Source: Tyzzerella sp. An114
Lineage (GTDB): Bacteria > Bacillota > Clostridia > Lachnospirales > Anaerotignaceae
NCBI RefSeq assembly: GCF_002161055.1
Contig: NZ_NFLT01000012.1
Location: 1 to 57,326 of the forward strand
Reading direction: 5' to 3'
Length of the DNA: 57,326 nt
Shown: piece by piece, positions 9,141-20,957 of the stretch
How the letters are laid out: each line of letters begins with the position of its first letter
Numbering within the stretch: position 1 is the stretch's first letter
Translations under genes and position numbers: made by a program
The notes under the pieces: model-generated
Seen by the model: only the letters and a program-made list of their open reading frames with translations
What the model was told of the DNA's origin: nothing
Database searches by the model: none

Positions 9141-11324
9141 ATGGCTATAATTTATGATGACAAAACTAAAACTTTTCATTTACAAACGAATAACACAAGT
9201 TATGTTGTGCAAATAGTAAAAGATAAATATTTGTCTCATATATATTGGGGTAGGAGACTTAATAAATATCATAAAAGTAGAGAAATCATATGGAAAGATA
9301 GAGGTTTCGCACCTAATCCATATTTAGATGATAGAACATTTTCATTAGACACACTTCCTCAAGAATATCCTCAAAATGGTAATGGGGATTATAGAAGTTG
9401 TGCTTATGGAATTAGAGACTATAAAGGAAAAAGAATAAGTAATATCACATTTAAAAATTATGAAATTATAAAGGGTAAGCCTGAAATACCAAATTTGCCT
9501 TCATCTTTTGGAGATGAAAATGATGTTATGACACTAAAAATCCATATGGAAGATGAGATTTTAAATTTTCATGTATATTTGGTATACAGTGTTTTTGATA
9601 AAAGAAATGTTATTACAAGAAGTGTAATTTTTGAAAACAAGTCAGAAAATAATATAACATTGACAAAAATGCTTAGTATGTCTGTTGATATAAGAGAAGA
9701 TGACTTTGATGTTCTTACATTGTATGGTGCTCATAATAATGAACGCAACATGGATAGAAGACCTTTAACAAGTGGTACTGTACAGATTGAGAGTATAAGA
9801 GGAACAAGTTCACCACATCAAGCACCTTTTATGGCCTTAATGAGAAAAGGTGCAAATGAGGATTATGGAGATATATTTGCTTGTAATTTTGTTTATAGTG
9901 GAAATTTTGTGGCAACAGCTCAAGTTGACCCATACAGAAATATTAGATTTCAAATGGGTATGAACCCATTAAATGGAGAATGGCTTCTTGAATGTGGACA
10001 AAAATTTTATACTCCAGAAGTTGTTATGGTTTATTCAGGTGACGGACTTAATGGAATGTCTCAAACTTTCCATAATTTCTATCAAAATAATTTAATAAGA
10101 AGTAAATTTGCATTTAAACCACGTCCTATATTAATAAATAACTGGGAAGCAACATTTTTTGATTTTAATGAAGAAAAATTATTAAAACTTGCAGATAAAG
10201 CTAAAGAAGCAGGAATTGAGCTTTTTGTACTTGATGATGGTTGGTTTGGTCACAGAGATAATGACGATAGTTCTCTTGGTGATTGGTTTGAGGATAAAAG
10301 AAAGTTGCCAAAAGGTTTAAAAGATTTATCAGAAAAAATACATGAAAAGGGTATGGAGTTTGGTTTGTGGTTTGAGCCTGAAATGATTTCAGAGGATAGT
10401 GAGCTTTATAAAAATCACCCTGAATATGTTTTACATACAGAAGGTAGACCTTACACTTATGGCAGAGGACAGCTTGTTCTTGATTTATCAAAGGAAGAAG
10501 TTTGTGATTATGTTATAGAAAGCATATCTAATGTATTGAATAATGCCAAAATAGATTATCTAAAGTGGGATATGAACCGTCATTTGACAGATGTTAGTAA
10601 TTTAGAATTAGGAGAAGAAAGACAGGGAGAAGTTTTCCATAGATATGTTTTAGGATTATATAGAATAATGGATACTTTAACAAAAAAATTCCCTGATATA
10701 CTGTTTGAGAGTTGTTCAAGCGGTGGTGGAAGATTTGACCCGGGAATTCTTTATTATATGCCACAGACTTGGACAAGTGATAATACTGATGCTGTATGTA
10801 GAATGAAAATACAGTATGCAACATCTCTCACATATCCACCTATATGTATGGGAGCCCATGTAAGTGTTGTTCCTAATCAACAGACAGGAAGAATTACTCC
10901 TTTAAATACAAGAGGCTATGTTGCTATGAGTGCAAACTTAGGATATGAGCTTAATTTAACTGAGTGTACAGATGAGGAATTTGAAGAAATTAAAGAACAG
11001 ATAAAATTATATAAAGAGATAAGAAATATTATACAGTTTGGTAAATTTTATCGTATAAAAAATCCTTTTGAGGGAAATTTAGCACAATGGAATTTTGTGT
11101 CTAATGATGGAAATGATGTTATTGCTTTTTATTTTGAAATACTCAGTCAGCCGGCTTCACCTGTAAAAATTATGAAACTGAAAGGGCTTGAAAAAGATGC
11201 TCTTTATCAGGATATAAAAAGCGGAGAAATCTATGGAGGGGACGAACTTATGTATAGCGGTATTAGTATTCCATTGAAAAAACAAGATTTCAGAAGCGAG
11301 TATTACCACTTCAAAAAAATTTAA
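9141..11324 (+). CDS. aga: Alpha-galactosidase, GH36
   Basis: A 727-aa enzyme, the normal length for bacterial GH36. It removes alpha-1,6-galactose from melibiose, raffinose and similar oligosaccharides. Signatures are VLDDGWFGHRDND, the nucleophile Asp477 in KWDMNRH, SCSSGGGRFDPG, and the acid/base Asp547 in TSDNTDA. There is no signal peptide, so it acts inside the cell on imported sugar. GGAGGATAA precedes the ATG. A TATAAT at 9093-9098 has no good -35, consistent with activation by the divergent AraC protein. The PTS gene follows 14 nt downstream. Confidence 0.93.
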   Translation: MAIIYDDKTKTFHLQTNNTSYVVQIVKDKYLSHIYWGRRLNKYHKSREIIWKDRGFAPNPYLDDRTFSLDTLPQEYPQNGNGDYRSCAYGIRDYKGKRISNITFKNYEIIKGKPEIPNLPSSFGDENDVMTLKIHMEDEILNFHVYLVYSVFDKRNVITRSVIFENKSENNITLTKMLSMSVDIREDDFDVLTLYGAHNNERNMDRRPLTSGTVQIESIRGTSSPHQAPFMALMRKGANEDYGDIFACNFVYSGNFVATAQVDPYRNIRFQMGMNPLNGEWLLECGQKFYTPEVVMVYSGDGLNGMSQTFHNFYQNNLIRSKFAFKPRPILINNWEATFFDFNEEKLLKLADKAKEAGIELFVLDDGWFGHRDNDDSSLGDWFEDKRKLPKGLKDLSEKIHEKGMEFGLWFEPEMISEDSELYKNHPEYVLHTEGRPYTYGRGQLVLDLSKEEVCDYVIESISNVLNNAKIDYLKWDMNRHLTDVSNLELGEERQGEVFHRYVLGLYRIMDTLTKKFPDILFESCSSGGGRFDPGILYYMPQTWTSDNTDAVCRMKIQYATSLTYPPICMGAHVSVVPNQQTGRITPLNTRGYVAMSANLGYELNLTECTDEEFEEIKEQIKLYKEIRNIIQFGKFYRIKNPFEGNLAQWNFVSNDGNDVIAFYFEILSQPASPVKIMKLKGLEKDALYQDIKSGEIYGGDELMYSGISIPLKKQDFRSEYYHFKKI

Positions 11325-11338
11325 GGAGGAGAAAGGAA

Positions 11339-12751
11339 ATGGATGCAAAGAAAAGAGAAAGATATGAAAAAATATCAGACAGACTAACAGAACTTGTAGG
11401 CGGAAAAGATAATATTCAAGGAGTTGCTCACTGTGCAACAAGATTAAGAATTGTTTTAAAAGACAATGACATAGCAGATTTAAAACAGATTGAAGGTGTA
11501 GACCTTGTAAAAGGTGTGTTTGTTGCAGGAGACCAGCTTCAGATTATATTTGGAGCAGGTTTGGTAAATGATGTATATGAAGTATTTGCCGAGAGAAGTA
11601 ATATGAAAAATATGAGCCTTAGTGATTTAAAAACAGAGGCAAACAGAAAAATGAACCCTATACAGAGAATTATAAAAGCTCTCTCTGATGTATTTATTGA
11701 TATCATGCCGGGAATACTTGCTGCTGCTTTACTTACAGGATTATCAGGAGTTTTAGGTAATTTTCAGTTTATAGAAAATAGTGATACTCTTTTCGGTATT
11801 ACAAAATTAATAAATATTGCTTCAGGAGCAATATTTGGATTTCTTCCTCTTGCAGTTGCTTATAGTGCTTGTAAAAGATTTGGAGGAAGACCTATATTAG
11901 GAATTGTAATGGGTTGTATAATGCTTTCTCCAAGTCTTGCTGATGCTTATGCTGCGGCACAAGGAACAGTTGATGTTGAAACATTACATATTTTTGGATT
12001 AGGTATTGACCTTGTAGGATTTCAAGGTGGAATTATAGTAGCATTGCTTATGGGTGTTTTAACTGCAAAACTTGATATATTCTTTGAAAAGAAAGTACCA
12101 GAAGTAATAAGACTTCTTGTTTCACCACTTTTAACAACACTTGTAGGAGCAATTCTTCTTTTTGTAATCGTAGGACCTATTGGTAGAGGACTTGCTTCAG
12201 GAATAACAAATGGACTTGTATTTATGACACAAAATTTTGGTGCTATTGGTTATGCAATATTCTCAGGAGTACAGCAGTTAATAGTAATTACAGGACTTCA
12301 TCATATATTTGGTGCTATTGAAGCACAGTTACTCGTTGATACAGGAAGAAACTTTTTAAATCCTTTAATGTCTGTTGCAATAATTGCTCAGGGTGGAGCT
12401 GTTTTAGGTTATCTTGTATTAAACAGAAAAGACAACAAAGTAAAAGAACTTTGTATACCTAGTTTTATTTCAGTATTATTTGGTATTACAGAGCCAGCTT
12501 TATTTGGTATAAATGTAAGATTTAAGTTTCCTTTAATAGGTGGTTGTATTGGAGGAGCTATTGGTGGACTTGTTGTTTATTTTACAAACCTTGCTGCTTT
12601 AGGATTTGGAACAACAGTTGTTCCGGGAATTGCTCTTGCGGACCCTAGCAATAACGGTTATATTTGGTATATAGTTGCTCATTTAATAGCTTTAGCTTGT
12701 GGATTTATAATAACAATTCTTTTAGGTTTAAAAAATAAAGTTAATAATTAA
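11339..12751 (+). CDS. PTS EIIBC, glucose/sucrose-glucoside superfamily
   Basis: A 470-aa membrane permease. The N-terminal EIIB domain (1-90) has the phosphorylated Cys32 in HCATRLRI. It is followed by a ten-segment EIIC domain (about 110-470) containing TGLHHIFGAIEAQLL and FGITEPALFGI. No EIIA domain is present, so it must borrow one; the nearest is fused to the beta-glucoside permease at 14022-15938. Downstream of the alpha-galactosidase, it may import an alpha-galactoside or sucrose. Specificity inside this superfamily cannot be settled by eye. Confidence 0.85.
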   Translation: MDAKKRERYEKISDRLTELVGGKDNIQGVAHCATRLRIVLKDNDIADLKQIEGVDLVKGVFVAGDQLQIIFGAGLVNDVYEVFAERSNMKNMSLSDLKTEANRKMNPIQRIIKALSDVFIDIMPGILAAALLTGLSGVLGNFQFIENSDTLFGITKLINIASGAIFGFLPLAVAYSACKRFGGRPILGIVMGCIMLSPSLADAYAAAQGTVDVETLHIFGLGIDLVGFQGGIIVALLMGVLTAKLDIFFEKKVPEVIRLLVSPLLTTLVGAILLFVIVGPIGRGLASGITNGLVFMTQNFGAIGYAIFSGVQQLIVITGLHHIFGAIEAQLLVDTGRNFLNPLMSVAIIAQGGAVLGYLVLNRKDNKVKELCIPSFISVLFGITEPALFGINVRFKFPLIGGCIGGAIGGLVVYFTNLAALGFGTTVVPGIALADPSNNGYIWYIVAHLIALACGFIITILLGLKNKVNN

Positions 12752-12759
12752 TTAATGTA

Positions 12760-12789
12760 GAAATCCGGATAATTTGTTATCCGGATTTC
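12760..12789 (+). terminator. 13-bp hairpin after the EIIBC gene
   Basis: A perfect 13-bp stem, GAAATCCGGATAA with its complement, and a TTTG loop, 9 nt after the stop codon. The following T-tract is weak, so termination may be partial. Confidence 0.7.
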
Positions 12790-12858
12790 TAATTATAAAA
12801 ATTATATTTTTGTCTAAAACGTATAAAAATCAATGTGTATTATATGAATATGTTACAA

Positions 12859-12887
12859 TTGACAAAATAATATATATTATTTATAAT
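12859..12887 (+). promoter_or_regulatory. Consensus sigma-A promoter of the licT/bglP operon
   Basis: TTGACA at 12859-12864 and TATAAT at 12882-12887 with a 17-bp spacer match the vegetative consensus exactly. The predicted start, near 12894, lies just before the antiterminator hairpin. Strong initiation with control by antitermination is the standard arrangement for LicT systems. Confidence 0.88.
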
Positions 12888-12901
12888 AATTACAGCATAC
12901 A

Positions 12902-12933
12902 GGATAGTTATTGTTTCAGAACAAGCTCGACCT
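12902..12933 (+). promoter_or_regulatory. Ribonucleic antiterminator (RAT) for a LicT/BglG protein
   Basis: GGATAGTTATTG followed by CAAGCTCGACCT resembles the BglG/SacY/LicT RAT pattern (GGATNGTTA...GCAAAACCT). Its 3' end overlaps the left arm of the terminator at 12929-13005, so forming the RAT hairpin with bound LicT would prevent the terminator from folding. Confidence 0.75.
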
Positions 12934-13005
12934 GTTATATTTTAAATCAGCGATAGTCCACTTTTATTTTGGTATCGTTTTTTTAGAATATAACAGGTCT
13001 TTTTA
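12929..13005 (+). terminator. Leader terminator controlled by the RAT
   Basis: The left arm, GACCTGTTATAT at 12929-12940, pairs with its complement at 12988-12999 and is followed by TTTTTATTTTT. The loop between the arms is long, about 47 nt. It lies 30 nt before the licT start. Confidence 0.82.
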
Positions 13006-13029
13006 TTTTTAACGGGGGGAGAAAGTATT

Positions 13030-13869
13030 ATGTTTTTTAAAAAACGACTTAACAATAATGCTGTAATAGCCCATGACGGAAATGGAAATGAAAAAATACT
13101 TATGGGTTGTGGTCTTGGTTTTAAAATGCAGGAAGGTGATATTGTTGATGAAAGTAAAGTTGAGAAAGTATTTTCATTAACAGACCCTAAAATGAATAGA
13201 CTCCTTCAGGAACTTGCTATTAATACACCAATAGAGTTTATTGATTTTGCAGAGTAAATAATATCTTATGCAAAGAAACAAATTGATAATGATATAAATG
13301 AAAATATAATAGTATCTCTCTGTGACCATGTTTATATGGCTGTTGAAAGATTTAAACAAGGTATAGAAGTTAAAAATGTTATGCTTTGGGATATTAAAAA
13401 GTTTTATAGAGATGAATTTGAAGTTGGACTTTACGCCATTGATATTATAAAAAAGAGATTTGGTGTTCAACTAGCAGAAGATGAAGCTGGTTTTATTGCA
13501 CTTCATATAGTAAATGCTCAGCTTGATTTACATAAAAAATCTGTAAAAGAAATTACAGAGGTTATGCAAGAGATAGAGACAATAGTAAGAATTACATTTG
13601 CAACAAAATTAGATACAAATTCAGTTTACTATTATAGATTTATAACACATCTAAAGTTTTTTGCTGAAAGACTTTTTAATGAAAGTATATATGAAAATCA
13701 AGATGTTGAAGGCCTTTTGGATATGATAAAAATTAAATATGTAAAGGCATATAATTGTGTATTGAAAATTTCTGATTTTATATATAATAAGTACAATTAT
13801 ACATTAAGCGATGAGGAGATACTTTATTTAAGTATTCATATAACACAAGTAATAAATGCATCAAAGTGA
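13030..13869 (+). pseudogene. licT: LicT/BglG-type antiterminator with an in-frame stop
   Basis: Read through, this is a 279-aa antiterminator of exactly the usual length. Residues 1-55 are the RNA-binding CAT domain (MFFKKRLNNNAVIAHD...GCGLGF), followed by two PRD domains (DEAGFIALHIVNAQ, DEEILYLSIHITQ) that carry regulatory His residues. A TAA at 13255-13257 interrupts codon 76; the frame continues unchanged on both sides, so a single GAA-to-TAA change explains it. The first piece holds CAT plus the start of PRD1; the second could begin at an ATG at 13336 but lacks CAT. Isolated CAT domains can act constitutively, so the operon may be uncoupled from sugar control. Sequencing error is possible. 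Confidence 0.85.
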
Positions 13870-13873
13870 GTTT

Positions 13874-13900
13874 ATTTAAAGTTTTATAAAACTTTAAATT
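13874..13900 (+). terminator. Hairpin after licT
   Basis: TTAAAGTTTTATAAAACTTTAA is nearly self-complementary and is followed by ATTTATT. It is A/T-only, so the stem is weak. Confidence 0.45.
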
Positions 13901-13955
13901 TATTATAAAAATAAATAAAAGGAGGATAGTATTTAGGTATATTTCATTTTATAAA

Positions 13956-13984
13956 GGATAGTTACATTAAGTTGGCTTGACCTT
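13956..13984 (+). promoter_or_regulatory. Second RAT-like element before the EIIBCA gene
   Basis: GGATAGTTACATT followed by GGCTTGACCTT matches the RAT pattern, here closer to consensus (GGATNGTTAC and GGCNNNACCT) than the first one. No G/C-containing terminator overlaps it; only an A/T hairpin (TTTATATT/AATATAAA) follows, ahead of the ribosome site. It may be a remnant or act on RNA stability or translation. Confidence 0.55.
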
Positions 13985-14021
13985 CAGTTTTATATTAAAA
14001 AATATAAATGGAGGGAATAAA

Positions 14022-17388
<3,367 letters not shown>

Positions 17389-17425
17389 TTAATTGATAAT
17401 AAATAGAGAAGGTAAAATATATAAC

Positions 17426-17459
17426 AGGAATAGACAGTTTATTGTCTATTCCTATTTTT
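17426..17459 (+). terminator. Rho-independent terminator of the beta-glucoside operon
   Basis: An 11-bp perfect stem, AGGAATAGACA with its complement, and a 6-nt loop, followed by ATTTTTG. Confidence 0.9.
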
Positions 17460-17474
17460 GTATTAAATTATAAT

Positions 17475-17500
17475 AAAAAAGCAGAGTGTAACAACTCTAC
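17475..17500 (-). terminator. Minus-strand terminator of the retron RNA unit
   Basis: On the minus strand, GTAGAGT and ACTCTGC form a 7-bp stem (one G-T pair) with a 6-nt loop, followed at once by TTTTTT (17475-17480). On the + strand the following sequence is less uniform. It lies 25 nt beyond the distal retron RNA copy and supports minus-strand transcription of both copies. Confidence 0.7.
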
Positions 17501-17524
17501 TTTTCATAATTTTGTAAAAATAAT

Positions 17525-17729
17525 AGGTTAGATTTTCTGCTAACAAGTAATTATTCTGTTCTGACACTTTAGTACCGCTGTACTACTATTAGGTTATTAC
17601 CGAAGGATAATTTTAATACCTAATAGTAGTATACTGCGGTAACGAGTTGCGCAGAACATAGTGGTGTAAATGTTACTAACATACAACCTTGAGGCTACCT
17701 CAAAGTATAAAGACCAGAAAATCTAACCT
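17525..17729 (-). ncRNA. Retron-like msr-msd RNA, distal copy
   Basis: A 205-nt element bounded by a perfect 15-bp inverted repeat (17525-17539 with 17715-17729; 14 bp of it shared with the other copy), like retron a1/a2. Read on the minus strand it has: a1; hairpin TTGAGG-TAG-CCTCAA; hairpin with ATGTT/AACAT and a 3-nt loop; a long msd-like hairpin closed by GTTCTG/CAGAAC, with an inner TACCGC/GCGGTA stem and a 13-bp variable stem (17581-17593 with 17619-17631); an 18-nt linker; a2. This order, short hairpins then long hairpin then a2, is the normal retron plan only on the minus strand. There is no coding potential. Confidence 0.82.
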
Positions 17730-17774
17730 TTTAGTTTTCCATATTAAATTTTAAAAAATTATTTTTTTTACGAT

Positions 17775-17976
17775 GGTTAGATTTTCTGCTAACAAGTAAT
17801 TATTCTGTTCTGACACTTTAGCACCGCTGTTATACCGGTAGGTTATTACCGAAGGATAATTTTAATACCTTCCGGTATAATACTGCGGTAGCGAGTTGCG
17901 CAGAACATAGTGGTGTAATGTTGCGAACATACGACCTTGAGGCTACCTCAAAGCATAAGGACCAGAAAATCTAACC
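17775..17976 (-). ncRNA. Retron-like msr-msd RNA, promoter-proximal copy
   Basis: A 202-nt near-duplicate of the 17525 element with identical 14-bp terminal repeats (17775-17788 with 17963-17976), the same two 3-nt-loop hairpins and the same long hairpin. The 13-bp variable stem differs (17830-17842 with 17868-17880): five positions changed on both arms so that pairing is kept, and one became a T-T mismatch. The apical part between the arms is identical in both copies. It starts 12 nt after a minus-strand -10 box, as expected for a transcript beginning just before a1. It is the template candidate for the reverse transcriptase at 22717. Confidence 0.85.
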
Positions 17977-17987
17977 TGTTTTTATTA

Positions 17988-18015
17988 ATTATAGCACATA
18001 TTAATAAAAAGTCAA
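17988..18015 (-). promoter_or_regulatory. Minus-strand promoter of the retron RNAs
   Basis: On the minus strand, TTGACT (18015-18010) and TATAAT (17993-17988) are separated by 16 bp. Position 17976, the first base of a1, is 12 nt after the -10 box. It is divergent from the protein-gene promoter at 18056-18083. Confidence 0.8.
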
Positions 18016-18055
18016 TTTTTTTTATAAAATTTTTGAAATATATTTGCATAATCAC

Positions 18056-18083
18056 TTGAAAATATATTAAAACACGGTATAAT
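18056..18083 (+). promoter_or_regulatory. Promoter of the retron protein operon
   Basis: TTGAAA at 18056-18061 and a perfect TATAAT at 18078-18083, with a 16-bp spacer. The start codon of the first gene lies 64 nt downstream, after AAGGAAGGAG. The RNA copies lie upstream of this promoter and so are not part of this transcript. Confidence 0.8.
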
Positions 18084-18146
18084 TTTATTATATACACTAG
18101 TAAAAACGCTTAATGATTAATATAGAAAGGAAGGAGTTTATTAACT

Positions 18147-20957
18147 ATGGAAGTTATAAAAAGAGAACTAACTCCGGAAGAACGCGAACGTTTTTGGGGT
18201 GTAGAACAAAAGCCTGTTCGACAAATTTCACTCTGGGGAAAAGATAGTGAAAATAATCCTTGTAGAATTATTTTATATGGTGAACATCAAGCTGAATTAA
18301 AAAAAGTTAGAAAATCTTATTATTATGATGTTTTTGAAGGTTATGTTCTTGATAAAAATGTTAAATACACCCACTATGCTATATTCTATGGTGTTAATGG
18401 ACATTTACCTTCTACTGTGAAAACATATTATCATGTTGACACAAATACACTTTATACTCAAAAAGGATATAAAGAGGCACAGACCTATTGGGATTGGAAC
18501 AGTAATAATTACACATACACAAAGAAACTGAGATTTGATAGTAAATATAAAATTGAAGAATTTTATGAAATAGATGTAGATGTTTCATTTAATTATTATG
18601 AAAATCATAATTATAAAGACTATGTTTTATATTTAAAATCAAACAACATAAAATTTAAAGGTTGTGAAATCATTGAGCCTAGTGAAATATTTGGATTTGA
18701 TGAAAACAGTATGTATTACAATTATGTTTTAGATATGTTTTCAAAAGAAAAATTATATGGCAGAAAGAAAGCTTTAAGTGATTTTATTAAAACTAATCCT
18801 TCTGTTGAGGAATATGAAAAAATACTTAAAGTGGCTAGTGTTGAGTTAGCTTGCGGTATATTCCAAGAACTTACAATCTCTCAAAATCCTATTTTGTTAA
18901 ATAAGGCAAAAGAAATAAATAAAAGTAAAGATTTATGGTCAACAAGTAATGCTGTACATAAAGGATTAAAACGCTGCTTAAAAATATATATAAATGCTTT
19001 CAGTGAAAAAACAATACAGAAACAGAAAGATGCTATATATAAATCATTACCTGAAATGGACTTCCATATTAAAAGATTGAATTTGTATGGTAATGTTATA
19101 ACAGGTGATGCTTTAGATGAGTATTTAAAAAATCATTCATATTTTAGTATTTTTAATGGTGGTTGGCTTTCATTAAAACAAAAATTCTTTGACAAAAATA
19201 CATACACTGATGGCAAAAACTTTAAAAAGATTGCTTTTAAAAATACTATACAAACAGCAAAAGCCTATGATATGGTTGATGCTATTGGAAAAATTGCCTA
19301 CTGTCTTGATGCTCCAAGAACAACTTATTATTTAAAGGGTATTGGAGAGGGTAAAGCTTATGATTATTTTGTTCGTTATATAAGAAGAACTATTGACGAG
19401 TATAAAAGAACAGAGGAGACAAAATTTATAGCAGCGGCAAAAGAAATGCTTGTAAGCTATACACCTAAAGATGGTATGGAATATTTTGACTTTGAAAATT
19501 ATTTTAATAGAAATTATTTCTTTAATCGTTATTTTGCAAATAAAATAAAACTTGGAATAAGAGATAAAGAAGATGTTTGGGATAGACATATTGATGATGT
19601 AGTATATATTGCAAGAAATGCAAAAACAGATGCAGTAGGCAAATTCTGTTATATTACAATAAAGAAGGCTTATGACAATCATAAATTTGATGATTATGAT
19701 TTAAAAGACCTCATATATTTAACTCAGATACCTTACACTGAAACAGCTAAATTATTTGAAAATCTTGTATTACCTAAGTTAAAAGCTCTTGAAAACTTTG
19801 ATGGAGAAATTATGCTTCTTTTAATGGACACTGTTTTAGTTAATTTACAGCGTGCTGCTGAAGACTATTTTGTTAGAACAGACGGAAAATTCTTACCTGA
19901 AAATATTGCAAGTATGTTCAAATTAAATAGCTTTGAAAAATGGTTGATGATAATTAAAAAGAATATACACGACTTTACAGCAACTGAGTATATCGCTTTT
20001 ATAAAGAGCTTTTTAAATCAGAATGAGTATTTTGTAAAAGACGGATTGAAATTTTCAGATAATGTTAAAGAATTCTTGAAAAATTCAATATCTAAATTGA
20101 ATGATGCTACAAAAGAAGAAAAACAAGATTTATTACAGTATATTGTGTCAATGTTTATTGAGAATACAGAATTAACTGACTTTATGGCTGATTTAATAGA
20201 GGATATGTTATTTGTTTTACCTTATTATGAACTTAAGGAATTATTACAGAATGTTGAGTTTAAAAATATTGCTATGAAAGAGAAAACTCGCAATACTGTT
20301 GCATTGTTGAAATCTATAAAAAACGAAAAACTTCCTAAAGATACTGTTATAGTATCTATACTTGATATAGGTTCTCCTATGATTGTAAAAGTATTGACAG
20401 AGGTTATAGAAAAATTAAAATACAAGATTACAAATAAATCAACAATTCTTATTCTCTTTGAATGTAATGTATATGCTTTAAATAAAACTGCTGAGACAGT
20501 TTTTGAGAATATGGATACTGAAAATAGAGATAAGATACATATGATTTTAATTGACTCTCCTGTTGAGAAAGTACATAAATATGCTTTAGAAAAATTAGAT
20601 GAGTGGTATGGAAATAAAACACCTAAAGAGTTTATTTATCGTATGTTAGAGCACCCTTGTATAGCTGTAAAATCATTCCTTTCAGAGAAAATGGATAATG
20701 CTTTCTCAAATTTGAAAGATGTACAGCCAGATTTATATATTTATTATGTAAAAACACTTTTATATCTTCCTAATAGGGTATCAAAAAGTAAAGATTATGT
20801 TTACAATACAATACCTACATTTATAAAATATTACCCTGAAAGAAGAAAAGAAATTGAAGATATATTAATTGATATTGGAAGTACAAATGTTAAATTTAAT
20901 TCTGAAAAAGCACTTGTTACATTTGCAAGAATTCAGAAGGAGGTATGCAATCTATGA
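18147..20957 (+). CDS. ARM/HEAT-like repeat protein of a type XIII-like retron
   Basis: A 936-aa soluble protein with no signal peptide or TM segment. Residues 1-180 form a beta-rich N-terminal region with many aromatics (SLWGKD, YGEHQAELKK, YWDWNSNNYTY). Most of the rest (about 200-936) is a run of amphipathic helical pairs rich in Leu/Lys, as in ARM/HEAT solenoids, for example EKVHKYALEKLDEWYGN. No nuclease, protease or nucleotide-binding motif was seen. It is first in a three-gene operon with WH-SWIM and RT genes. A large repeat protein plus WH-SWIM is the accessory pair I recall for type XIII retrons. Likely a scaffold or effector subunit; function not established here. Confidence 0.75.
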   Translation: MEVIKRELTPEERERFWGVEQKPVRQISLWGKDSENNPCRIILYGEHQAELKKVRKSYYYDVFEGYVLDKNVKYTHYAIFYGVNGHLPSTVKTYYHVDTNTLYTQKGYKEAQTYWDWNSNNYTYTKKLRFDSKYKIEEFYEIDVDVSFNYYENHNYKDYVLYLKSNNIKFKGCEIIEPSEIFGFDENSMYYNYVLDMFSKEKLYGRKKALSDFIKTNPSVEEYEKILKVASVELACGIFQELTISQNPILLNKAKEINKSKDLWSTSNAVHKGLKRCLKIYINAFSEKTIQKQKDAIYKSLPEMDFHIKRLNLYGNVITGDALDEYLKNHSYFSIFNGGWLSLKQKFFDKNTYTDGKNFKKIAFKNTIQTAKAYDMVDAIGKIAYCLDAPRTTYYLKGIGEGKAYDYFVRYIRRTIDEYKRTEETKFIAAAKEMLVSYTPKDGMEYFDFENYFNRNYFFNRYFANKIKLGIRDKEDVWDRHIDDVVYIARNAKTDAVGKFCYITIKKAYDNHKFDDYDLKDLIYLTQIPYTETAKLFENLVLPKLKALENFDGEIMLLLMDTVLVNLQRAAEDYFVRTDGKFLPENIASMFKLNSFEKWLMIIKKNIHDFTATEYIAFIKSFLNQNEYFVKDGLKFSDNVKEFLKNSISKLNDATKEEKQDLLQYIVSMFIENTELTDFMADLIEDMLFVLPYYELKELLQNVEFKNIAMKEKTRNTVALLKSIKNEKLPKDTVIVSILDIGSPMIVKVLTEVIEKLKYKITNKSTILILFECNVYALNKTAETVFENMDTENRDKIHMILIDSPVEKVHKYALEKLDEWYGNKTPKEFIYRMLEHPCIAVKSFLSEKMDNAFSNLKDVQPDLYIYYVKTLLYLPNRVSKSKDYVYNTIPTFIKYYPERRKEIEDILIDIGSTNVKFNSEKALVTFARIQKEVCNL

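Noticed and set aside
12774-12956. 60-aa open frame before licT
   Set aside because: It covers the promoter and RAT, has no ribosome site and has a composition typical of chance A/T-rich frames.
13977-14021. N-terminal extension of the EIIBCA gene from a TTG
   Set aside because: It would encode part of the RAT element and has no ribosome site; ATG at 14022 follows GGAGGG.
17525-17976. Transcription of the retron RNAs on the + strand, as in most retrons
   Set aside because: No good + strand promoter precedes 17525, and the hairpin order would be long hairpin first, then the two short ones, which is reversed for msr-msd. The minus strand has promoter, order and terminator. Kept only as the alternative.
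17525-17976. The two ~200-bp repeats as a transposon, MITE or CRISPR array
   Set aside because: The 14-bp ends are inverted repeats, but there is no target duplication, the interior folds as structured RNA with compensatory changes, and there are no short spacers.
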